Source: Clostridiales bacterium
GTDB lineage: Bacteria; Bacillota; Clostridia; Lachnospirales; WQUN01
Direction of reading: 5' to 3'
Assembly: GCA_031254075.1 (NCBI GenBank)
Contig: JAIRVD010000359.1
Coordinates: forward strand, 1-5,028
DNA: 5,028 nucleotides
Made by a program: the position numbers and the translations under genes. The notes below the pieces were generated by a model. That model had not been told where the DNA came from and ran no database searches. It was given only the letters and a program-made list of their open reading frames with translations. Shown here in pieces: positions 1-5,028 of this stretch; position 1 is the stretch's first letter; every line of letters starts with the position of its first letter.

Positions 1-1097
1 CGGGACACGAGAATGCCGATTATTTGTATTCGATTGCGGATTCCGTTTGCGGCGACCCGACGAGGGGGATTTACACCGCACAAGAATGGCTCACCGCAGT
101 TTACAAAGGAAAAAAAGACCCGTGCCGCAACGAATTCGACATGGACTATGTTGCGTACATCGCGGATTTAAAACAGCAAAAAAGATTCGACGATAAAGAA
201 GAAGCGCGTTTACTTGCGGATAAAATGGGCAGATTAATTTTTGAAATCGAAAATATATTTCCGATTGTAAATAAACTAACATTCGGGCGAATCACAACCT
301 TCTGTCCGTTGCTTTCCGATAACAATATTCAGCGCGGCTTGGATAATTCGCTTATAACCGCGAACATGATTCGCGATACCTTTGACGAAATCAAGAGCGT
401 GGATTTTTCCGCATTCTACCGCGAAACTGTTTATTCCAATGTGGAAATCGGTATTCCGAGAGAAACCGTAAACGTCGAAGTTCTTCCGGATGTAATACTC
501 ATGCCGAATGTCGGCGTTCGCGGCATTATGTGGCAGGAAATCGAAGGGCGTAAACGCACCACTCCGTCACGAATGTTTATTCCGCTATTCCTGCTTTCGG
601 ATTTCAAGCCGTTGCTTGTTCGTTTAACAGGCGAATTCCGCTGGGAAATGTGCAAGCGTATGCAGGGCTCGCGCTGGCAGGACATCACCGAGCCGTCGTT
701 AACCAGCGAATACAGCGATTACTTGCAGTTCTACAAATCCAACCGCGACCTTTCCACCGAAATTAAAACCGCAGTCAAAACAGAACTCACCCGCGCAAGA
801 AACAATTACAAAGCCGTTTTCGTTTCAAATTATATCGAATGGATTCTGTTTGAAGCAAACGGCTCGCCGCGTTTGAATAAATTCGCGCGCAAACTCATGA
901 TGACCTACTGCACCTTCGCCGCAGGCATCCGCGAAGTTCTTGCGCAAAACCCGCAATATTCCGAACCTCTTAAACGCTTCAATTTCAAAATTCAACAACG
1001 CGAACACTACCTCACCCGCGTAATTCACAAGCTCACCCACGCCGGAACAAATCCGCCGCAAGAACTTTTAGAAGAAATGAAATTTGTAAAGAGTTGA
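1..1097 (+). CDS. Conserved hypothetical protein, 5'-truncated by the window edge
   Basis: The frame is open from base 3 to the TGA at 1095-1097, giving 364 visible residues. The TTG at 24 is not a convincing start: the frame runs on upstream in ordinary coding sequence and no ribosome binding site precedes it. The visible part is soluble, with no signal peptide or membrane segment. It is rich in aromatic and charged residues and looks mostly helical in its C-terminal half. Conserved-looking blocks, numbered from base 3, are MPNVGVRG (about 167-174), WQEIEGRKR (177-185) and a Trp/Arg-rich stretch beginning WEMCKRMQG (214-237). I do not recognise a catalytic motif. From memory, similar C-terminal regions occur in large clostridial proteins annotated as cyclic nucleotide-binding domain proteins. 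No such domain is visible here, so that link is tentative. The coding call is firm; the function is unknown. Confidence 0.8.
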   Translation, partial: GHENADYLYSIADSVCGDPTRGIYTAQEWLTAVYKGKKDPCRNEFDMDYVAYIADLKQQKRFDDKEEARLLADKMGRLIFEIENIFPIVNKLTFGRITTFCPLLSDNNIQRGLDNSLITANMIRDTFDEIKSVDFSAFYRETVYSNVEIGIPRETVNVEVLPDVILMPNVGVRGIMWQEIEGRKRTTPSRMFIPLFLLSDFKPLLVRLTGEFRWEMCKRMQGSRWQDITEPSLTSEYSDYLQFYKSNRDLSTEIKTAVKTELTRARNNYKAVFVSNYIEWILFEANGSPRLNKFARKLMMTYCTFAAGIREVLAQNPQYSEPLKRFNFKIQQREHYLTRVIHKLTHAGTNPPQELLEEMKFVKS

Positions 1098-1122
1098 CAT
1101 TCACAATAAAAATAATTATCTT
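1094..1122 (+). promoter_or_regulatory. Candidate sigma-A promoter for the lipoprotein gene
   Basis: A perfect -35 hexamer TTGACA (1094-1099) is followed after 17 bases by TATCTT (1117-1122), a 4/6 match to the -10 consensus. This places transcription start near 1129-1130, leaving a leader of about 36 bases with room for the ribosome binding site. The -35 box contains the TGA stop of the upstream gene. A perfect TATAAT also occurs at 1139-1144. It has only a weak -35 and would start transcription at or beside the Shine-Dalgarno sequence, so it is the less likely choice. Assigned by motif only. Confidence 0.5.
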
Positions 1123-1151
1123 ATAGCAGAAACATGCATATAATGTATTTG

Positions 1152-1157
1152 AAGGAG
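1152..1157 (+). promoter_or_regulatory. Ribosome binding site of the lipoprotein gene
   Basis: AAGGAG lies 8 bases before the ATG at 1166, in a purine-rich run. It fixes the lipoprotein start, which also gives a well-formed lipoprotein signal peptide. Confidence 0.8.
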
Positions 1158-1165
1158 AGAGGGCA

Positions 1166-2689
1166 ATGAAAAGATTTTGCATACTAATTTTTATGATAGC
1201 CGCTTTGTTTATACTGGCGGCGTGTACACCTCCGGATGCAATTGAAGTTGTGGGTCCGGAGGTAGTGGAAACCCCGCCGCCGATAGAAGAAATCCCGGAG
1301 CCCGACCCGACACCTGAACCGCCTTTCGTTTTTACAACACTTCGCGGAACGGATGTATGGTATTCGCTTGACACGGACAATCACATTCAACACTTGCCCG
1401 TCGGAGCTTCCGGTGCGGAAATTGTTTTAGGCGGAACTGAACACCTCGCACCCACGGGAAGTCCTTCATTTACAATAATAGCAAATCCGCTAAGTGAATT
1501 TGAAGGGTTGAATGCCATAAGGGTTTCCGGCAGAGGCGGAAGCTTGCACGCCATTGAGTTCTTAACTCAAGGACTTGACCTTGCAAGTACCACGTATACG
1601 ATACATGTACGCGGACATGTTGCTGCTATACTTCCCACGGAAGTTATGATTAGTGGGATAGATTTAACTTCAATAGCATCAATGGAAACAATGGGCGATT
1701 TCAATCTTGAAGTTCGCATATCCGATGAAATTTTCAGACGACAAGGATTCGACCCGTTTGAGTTTTCGGAAGCACTTATGATTTCAACAAATAACTCCTC
1801 AACATTTTCAATCTACGATATAACAATAACAGGCGGAGGACCCTATGATTGGGGCAGAGAACCCGAACCTGACCCAACACCCGAACCGACACCCGAACCT
1901 GAAGAAACTCCGGCGCCGGAAGAAACCCCCGAACCCGAGGAAACCCCCGAACCAACTCCGTCTCCGTCGCCTTCGCCATCCCCATCACCAACGCCAAGAC
2001 CCGGAGCCACTCCTTCACCTTCACCCGGACGTTCACCGTCGCCGTCGCCTTCACCTTCACCCGGACGTTCGCCGTCTCCGTCGCCAACGCTTTCACCCGG
2101 ACGTTCACCATCACCGTCACCGTCGCCGACTCCGGTTGCCGCAACACCGACCCCGACACCTTCACCGACTCCGACTCCCGAGCCGGCAACTCCAACTCCG
2201 GCTGCTGCCGCAACCGTTATCTATAACATGTCAAGCGATTCACAGGTTTCCGGTTTAACAGCAGGCATATCGGGGACCTCCGTCGAAATAATGAACCGCG
2301 TATCTGCGCTTAACAATGCAGGTGACTTTACAATTACGGTTATTTCCAACGCGCTCGGCAGCGGAAACGCTTTCCTAATAACAAATCGTACAGTTGACTG
2401 GAACACGCTTGAAATTCCGCGTTCGCATTTCAATGTCGGCAGTGACGAAGTCTATACCATTCGTGTTCGCGGAATCGCCTCAGCGAGTACAAGGGTATCC
2501 CTTTCCGCATCCTCCAACCCGTTCACCGAACTCGGCGCCGTAGTTGCAGGCAGCAACGGAGCATTCGACCTTAACGTCGAAGTAACCGCCCAAGCACTCA
2601 CCGAACGCGCGTTCAGCAGAGGCATGAGAGTCACCACCAGCGATATTAACGATTTGACGATTCAGGAAATCAGAGTTACGAGGCAATAA
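1166..2689 (+). CDS. Secreted lipoprotein: two related beta-rich domains joined by a long Pro-rich linker
   Basis: A 507-residue protein. Residues 1-20 form a type II signal peptide: basic start MKRF, a hydrophobic core, and lipobox LAAC with the lipidated Cys at 20. A short Pro/acidic tether (21-53) leads to domain 1 (about 54-224), then a Pro/Ser/Thr/Glu linker (232-350), then domain 2 (351-507). The two domains look homologous: YTIHVRG (144-150) matches YTIRVRG (430-436), DFNLEV (178-183) matches DLNVEV (468-473), and each ends in alternating beta strands (SIYDITIT and TIQEIRVT). The fold looks like a beta sandwich. Similar modules in clostridial carbohydrate-active proteins are my recollection, so carbohydrate binding is inferred, not shown. 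No catalytic domain is visible. The likely site is the outer face of the membrane, with domain 2 held out through the wall. The gene has its own promoter and terminator, suggesting one transcript. The product is certain as a lipoprotein; its ligand is unknown. Confidence 0.88.
   Translation: MKRFCILIFMIAALFILAACTPPDAIEVVGPEVVETPPPIEEIPEPDPTPEPPFVFTTLRGTDVWYSLDTDNHIQHLPVGASGAEIVLGGTEHLAPTGSPSFTIIANPLSEFEGLNAIRVSGRGGSLHAIEFLTQGLDLASTTYTIHVRGHVAAILPTEVMISGIDLTSIASMETMGDFNLEVRISDEIFRRQGFDPFEFSEALMISTNNSSTFSIYDITITGGGPYDWGREPEPDPTPEPTPEPEETPAPEETPEPEETPEPTPSPSPSPSPSPTPRPGATPSPSPGRSPSPSPSPSPGRSPSPSPTLSPGRSPSPSPSPTPVAATPTPTPSPTPTPEPATPTPAAAATVIYNMSSDSQVSGLTAGISGTSVEIMNRVSALNNAGDFTITVISNALGSGNAFLITNRTVDWNTLEIPRSHFNVGSDEVYTIRVRGIASASTRVSLSASSNPFTELGAVVAGSNGAFDLNVEVTAQALTERAFSRGMRVTTSDINDLTIQEIRVTRQ
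1859..2215 (+). repeat. Low-complexity Pro/Ser/Thr/Glu linker region (119 codons)
   Basis: This in-frame stretch encodes residues 232-350, with proline at nearly every second position. It has three segments. The first, 232-262, is acidic (12 Glu and 1 Asp). The middle, 264-323, is mainly Ser-Pro with four Arg (278, 289, 301, 313). The last, 324-350, is Thr-Pro and Ala rich. The octapeptide EPDPTPEP occurs just before domain 1 (45-52) and again at the start of this linker (234-241). Its role is probably an extended spacer through the cell wall; glycosylation of Ser/Thr is possible but cannot be seen. Confidence 0.9.
2021..2128 (+). repeat. Three tandem 36-bp repeats encoding [14 protein letters not shown] units
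   Basis: Units at 2021-2056, 2057-2092 and 2093-2128 each begin TCACCCGGACGTTC and encode 12 residues (286-297, 298-309, 310-321). Units 1 and 3 read [12 protein letters not shown]; unit 2 ends in TL instead of SP. The first 14 bases are identical in all units. Later codons differ mostly at third positions (TCA, TCG, TCT for Ser), so the repeat has drifted at the DNA level while the protein pattern was kept. The period is a multiple of three, so unit gain or loss would keep the frame. Confidence 0.93.
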
Positions 2690-2696
2690 AGATTTT

Positions 2697-2725
2697 AGCC
2701 CGCGCGAATTGCGCGGGCTTTTTTT
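2697..2725 (+). terminator. Intrinsic terminator after the lipoprotein gene
   Basis: A perfect 9-bp stem, AGCCCGCGC (2697-2705) pairing with GCGCGGGCT (2711-2719), encloses a 5-base loop GAATT. The T run is seven bases including the stem's last T (2719-2725). It begins 8 bases after the TAA of the lipoprotein gene. There is no matching A run on the left, so it should act mainly on + strand transcripts. It insulates spoIIGA from upstream transcription. Confidence 0.93.
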
Positions 2726-2755
2726 ACATATTTCGCCCTGCTGCGGTTTTATAAT
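2723..2755 (+). promoter_or_regulatory. Candidate spoIIGA promoter with a long (21-bp) spacer
   Basis: A perfect -10 hexamer TATAAT (2750-2755) lies 21 bases after TTTACA (2723-2728), a 5/6 match to the -35 consensus. At the normal 17-base spacing (2727-2732) there is no -35 match. The B. subtilis spoIIG promoter is known for a similarly over-long spacer (22 bp) and depends on phosphorylated Spo0A. I see no convincing Spo0A box: TTTCGCC (2731-2737) is only a weak match to TGTCGAA. The -35-like element overlaps the end of the terminator T run and could be a chance product of it. The predicted start near 2762 leaves a very short leader. Confidence 0.4.
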
Positions 2756-2760
2756 TACAC

Positions 2761-2768
2761 AGGGTGAT
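2761..2768 (+). promoter_or_regulatory. Ribosome binding site that decides the spoIIGA start
   Basis: AGGGTGAT (2761-2768) matches the extended anti-Shine-Dalgarno complement (AGGAGGTGAT) except for lacking part of the first purines. It ends 4 bases before TTG at 2773. The alternative GTG start at 2764 lies inside this element and has no good site of its own, so the TTG is preferred. Confidence 0.6.
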
Positions 2769-2772
2769 TCGA

Positions 2773-3672
2773 TTGACTGTATATGCGGATATTTTATTTT
2801 TGGTAAATTTCGTTATGAACGGCTTTGTGCTTTGGGTGCTTTCGAAAGTGATGCGCACGCGGCAGAAGGCACGTTGGTTGCTTGCGGGTTCGGGCGTGAT
2901 GGCGTTATTGTATACGCTGATTGTTGTGATTGAGCCGCTGAGGTTTGTTAATGTGGTTGTTGCGTCGGTGGTGATTCTTTCTGCCGGGGTTGCGGTGGCG
3001 TTTCATCCTAAGGGAGTGAAGCCGTTTTTTAAGTTGATTGCGGCGGCTTATGTAATTTCGTTTACAGTGGGCGGTCTTGGAATGGCGTTGTTTTTTTTGA
3101 CGGATTTGCCGTATGCGATTTATTATATCGTTGCGGATTGGGACGGCTTTACGCGAACGATTTCGTGGCAGCTCGGGCTTGTCGGAATGATTTTAAGCTA
3201 CATATTAATTAAATTCGCGCTGAAAATGGCGGAACGCTTTACGCTGAAACGTCAAATGCTGTGTAGTGTTCATATTTCGATTGGCGAAAATAATTGCTCG
3301 TTTGACGCGCTCGTAGACACAGGGCATAGTTTAAAAGAACCGCTTTCGCAATCGCCCGTCATTATTGTTGAGTTTGAGCTTATCAAACATCTGCTTCCCG
3401 ATTGCCTGAAAATTCTTTTCCGCGAAAAAATTGAAAACGACTTAACCGTGCTACTGACCATTCGCGAAGAATCGTTCTACAAACGCATTCGCATGATTCC
3501 TTTTTCAAGCCTCGGGCGGAATAACGGAATGCTAATCGGCTTCCGCCCCGACAGCGTGAAGGTCGAGGGCGGAAAACACGACAACAACGATGTAATCATC
3601 GGAATCTACAATGATAAATTCTGCCGCGACGGACGGTATCGCGGGTTGTTAAGTCCCGAACTTGTTGCGTAA
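2773..3672 (+). CDS. spoIIGA: SpoIIGA, sporulation pro-sigma-E processing peptidase
   Basis: SpoIIGA is the membrane-bound aspartic protease that cleaves the pro-peptide from pro-sigma-E in the mother cell, after a signal from SpoIIR made in the forespore. From the TTG at 2773 the protein has 299 residues, close to the B. subtilis length of about 309. The N-terminus MTVYADILFLVNF aligns with MKIYLDVIWLLNF of B. subtilis, supporting TTG over the in-frame GTG at 2764. Five hydrophobic segments (about 5-24, 34-53, 58-77, 86-109, 130-150) form the membrane half. The C-terminal half holds the protease, with motif LVDTGHSL and catalytic Asp182 (B. subtilis Asp183, motif DSGN). The family block RMIPFSSLG follows, and the end is YRGLLSPEL. 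The gene looks intact. Unusually, its normal partner sigE does not follow; malQ starts 46 bases downstream. Confidence 0.94.
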   Translation: MTVYADILFLVNFVMNGFVLWVLSKVMRTRQKARWLLAGSGVMALLYTLIVVIEPLRFVNVVVASVVILSAGVAVAFHPKGVKPFFKLIAAAYVISFTVGGLGMALFFLTDLPYAIYYIVADWDGFTRTISWQLGLVGMILSYILIKFALKMAERFTLKRQMLCSVHISIGENNCSFDALVDTGHSLKEPLSQSPVIIVEFELIKHLLPDCLKILFREKIENDLTVLLTIREESFYKRIRMIPFSSLGRNNGMLIGFRPDSVKVEGGKHDNNDVIIGIYNDKFCRDGRYRGLLSPELVA

Positions 3673-3690
3673 ATATTTTTGTGCTAGAAT
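3662..3690 (+). promoter_or_regulatory. Candidate extended -10 promoter for malQ
   Basis: The -10 hexamer TAGAAT (3685-3690) is preceded by TGC, forming an extended -10 (TGN) element. At the standard 17-base spacing upstream lies TTGTTG (3662-3667), which keeps the TTG of the -35 consensus and sits in the last codons of spoIIGA. Transcription would start near 3697, about 22 bases before the malQ ATG. No catabolite-response (cre) site is evident in the gap. No terminator follows spoIIGA, so read-through into malQ is also possible. Confidence 0.5.
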
Positions 3691-3702
3691 TTACAAAATA
3701 TT
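3672..3702 (+). repeat. AT-only inverted repeat flanking the malQ -10 element
   Basis: AATATTTT (3672-3679) and AAAATATT (3695-3702) are perfect 8-base inverted arms around a 15-base spacer that contains TAGAAT. It lacks G/C pairs and a T tail, so it is not a terminator. It could be an operator or a chance product of AT-rich sequence. Confidence 0.4.
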
Positions 3703-3706
3703 GTCC

Positions 3707-3712
3707 GAGGAG
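3707..3712 (+). promoter_or_regulatory. Ribosome binding site of malQ
   Basis: GAGGAG lies 6 bases before the ATG at 3719. It supports this start, which gives a normal MalQ N-terminus. Confidence 0.85.
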
Positions 3713-3718
3713 CATATT

Positions 3719-5028
3719 ATGTTTGATAATTTGAAAAACCCGCGTTTTGACGAGAATCCGCGAGCGAGCGGGGTACTTGTGCATCCGACATCGTTCCCGA
3801 GTATTTACGGAATGGGGGATTTAGGTGCGGGCGCGTATGCGTTTATTGATTTTATGAAGGCGGCAAATCAAAAACTTTGGCAGGTGTTGCCCTTGGGACC
3901 TACGGGTTATGGGGATTCACCTTATCAAAGTTTTTCTTCATTTGCGGGAAATCAATATTTAATCAGCCCGGACGAACTTAGGAAGCAGGGTTGGCTGACG
4001 GACTGTGATTTGGAGGATGTGCCGTGGTTTGACCCGCGTTCGATTGATTTCGGGTCAGTGATTGGGTACAAGATGGGGTTGTTAAAGAAAGCGTATAATA
4101 ATTTTAAAACTAAAGCGACTGCGGCACAGAAGGCGAAGATTACAAAATTTGCGAATAGAAATGAATGGCTGGAAGATTACGCGCTGTTTTACGCGTGCAA
4201 GGACCATTTTGACGGAATGGAATGGCATCGTTGGCCTGCGGCAATTGCGCGCAGGGACGTTGCGGCGATTGCGGAAATGAAAAAGACGCTTGCCGATACC
4301 ATTGATTTCTGCAAATTTATGCAATATGAATTCTTCCGCCAATGGGGCGAAATCAAGGATTATGCGAATAAAGCGGGTGTTTCCGTTATCGGCGATATTC
4401 CGATTTTCGTTGCGGGTGATTCGGCGGATGTTTGGGCGAATCCGAAGCTTTTCATGCTCGACGAAAAGGGCAAGCCGACATCGGTTGCGGGAGTTCCGCC
4501 CGATTATTTCAGCGAAACGGGGCAACTGTGGGGGAATCCGCTGTACAATTGGGATGCTCACAAAGAAAACGATTATGACTGGTGGATTAAGCGCGTTGAG
4601 TCGGTGCTTTCAATGGTGGACATTGTTCGAATTGACCATTTCCGCGGCTTTGAGTCCTACTGGGCAATTCCCGCGGGTGAAGAAACCGCTATCGAAGGAA
4701 AATGGCAAAAAGGTCCCGGCAAGTCGTTTTTTGCGGCATTAAAGAAGAAATTGGGCAATTTGCCTATAATTGCGGAAGATTTGGGCGAAATTACAGAAGC
4801 GGTAAGAAAGCTTCGTACGAGCCTAAATTTGCCGGGTATGCGCGTATTGCATTTTGCGTTCGACCCGACCGGAAAAAGCACTCATATGCCGCATAACTAC
4901 GAAGATAACCGCACTGTTGTTTATTCCGGAACGCATGATAACAACACGTCGCAAGGCTGGTATGCTGAAGCTCCCGAACACGAGCGCGATTACATGCGCC
5001 GTGTGTTGAGCGTAAACGGCAACGATGT
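3719..5028 (+). CDS. malQ: 4-alpha-glucanotransferase (amylomaltase), 3'-truncated by the window edge
   Basis: MalQ (EC 2.4.1.25, glycoside hydrolase family 77) is a cytoplasmic enzyme that transfers alpha-1,4-glucan segments between maltodextrins, in maltodextrin use or glycogen turnover. The frame is open from ATG 3719 to the window end: 436 full codons of a family usually near 500. The N-terminus has the family pattern RASGVLVHPTSFPSIYGMGDLG, then KLWQVLPLGPTGYGDSPYQS. The catalytic (beta/alpha)8 barrel shows the nucleophile Asp306 in VRIDHFRGF, the acid/base Glu353 in IIAEDLG and the stabilising Asp407 in SGTHDNNT. Spacing agrees with the Thermus enzyme (Asp293, Glu340, Asp395). Also visible are GDIPIFVAGDSADVW and PPDYFSETGQLWGNPLYNW, which line the active-site region. 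No frameshift is seen. About 60 C-terminal residues lie beyond the window. It probably has its own promoter; no other glycogen or maltose gene is visible. Confidence 0.96.
   Translation, partial: MFDNLKNPRFDENPRASGVLVHPTSFPSIYGMGDLGAGAYAFIDFMKAANQKLWQVLPLGPTGYGDSPYQSFSSFAGNQYLISPDELRKQGWLTDCDLEDVPWFDPRSIDFGSVIGYKMGLLKKAYNNFKTKATAAQKAKITKFANRNEWLEDYALFYACKDHFDGMEWHRWPAAIARRDVAAIAEMKKTLADTIDFCKFMQYEFFRQWGEIKDYANKAGVSVIGDIPIFVAGDSADVWANPKLFMLDEKGKPTSVAGVPPDYFSETGQLWGNPLYNWDAHKENDYDWWIKRVESVLSMVDIVRIDHFRGFESYWAIPAGEETAIEGKWQKGPGKSFFAALKKKLGNLPIIAEDLGEITEAVRKLRTSLNLPGMRVLHFAFDPTGKSTHMPHNYEDNRTVVYSGTHDNNTSQGWYAEAPEHERDYMRRVLSVNGND

Noticed and set aside
24..26. TTG as the start of the first gene
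   Set aside because: The frame is open to the window edge with coding-like residues before it and has no ribosome binding site, so the gene most likely starts outside the window.
1139..1144. Perfect TATAAT as the main -10 of the lipoprotein gene
   Set aside because: Its -35 region matches only 3/6, and transcription would begin at or beside the ribosome binding site. TTGACA-17-TATCTT is a better placed pair, though both could be used.
2021..2128. Tandem repeat as a CRISPR-like array
   Set aside because: The units are contiguous with no unique spacers, keep the reading frame and encode a regular peptide.
1776..2258. Open frames over the linker on the - strand (1776-2213) and in another + frame (1845-2258)
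   Set aside because: They arise from the biased codon repeats of the Pro-rich linker. Their products are low-complexity Arg/Val or Arg/Leu/His strings without ribosome binding sites.
2731..2737. TTTCGCC as a Spo0A box before spoIIGA
   Set aside because: It matches only about four of the seven consensus positions (TGTCGAA), which is too weak to annotate.
2709..2933. Open frame of 74 codons starting within the terminator
   Set aside because: It starts inside the terminator hairpin and overlaps the start of spoIIGA in another frame, with no ribosome binding site.
4082..4742. Overlapping open frames inside malQ: 159 codons on the - strand and 150 codons in another + frame
   Set aside because: malQ is clearly coding through this stretch, with catalytic motifs in the right order. 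The shadows are Arg-rich and resemble no known protein.

Overview
The window suggests a spore-forming member of the Firmicutes, probably class Clostridia, of moderate GC. The strongest evidence is a recognisable spoIIGA, found only in endospore formers. Supporting evidence is a Gram-positive type lipoprotein, AGGAG-type ribosome binding sites and TTGACA/TATAAT-type promoters. No rRNA is present to fix the genus. All four genes lie on the + strand with short gaps, so no stretch over 300 bases lacks a gene.

Layout: (1) Bases 1-1097 are the 3' part of a gene for a conserved-looking cytoplasmic protein of unknown function; its start lies outside the window. (2) After a 68-base AT-rich gap with a promoter, bases 1166-2689 encode a 507-residue lipoprotein. 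It has a lipobox ending at Cys20 and two related beta-rich domains joined by a 119-residue Pro/Ser/Thr/Glu linker, which contains three 12-residue repeats. A strong intrinsic terminator (2697-2725) closes this unit. (3) Bases 2773-3672 encode SpoIIGA, the membrane aspartic protease that activates the mother-cell sporulation factor pro-sigma-E. (4) Bases 3719-5028 encode most of MalQ (4-alpha-glucanotransferase), which runs off the right edge with all three catalytic acids visible. This gene has no in-frame stop before the window end.

The genes do not form one obvious pathway. The terminator separates the lipoprotein from spoIIGA, and malQ appears to have its own promoter. The most notable points are: spoIIGA followed by malQ instead of its usual partner sigE; a candidate spoIIGA promoter with an unusually long spacer, as in the Spo0A-dependent spoIIG promoter of Bacillus subtilis; and the duplicated-domain lipoprotein with a long segmented linker. 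I see no mobile element, CRISPR array, tRNA or rRNA, and nothing that by itself demonstrates a wholly new system.
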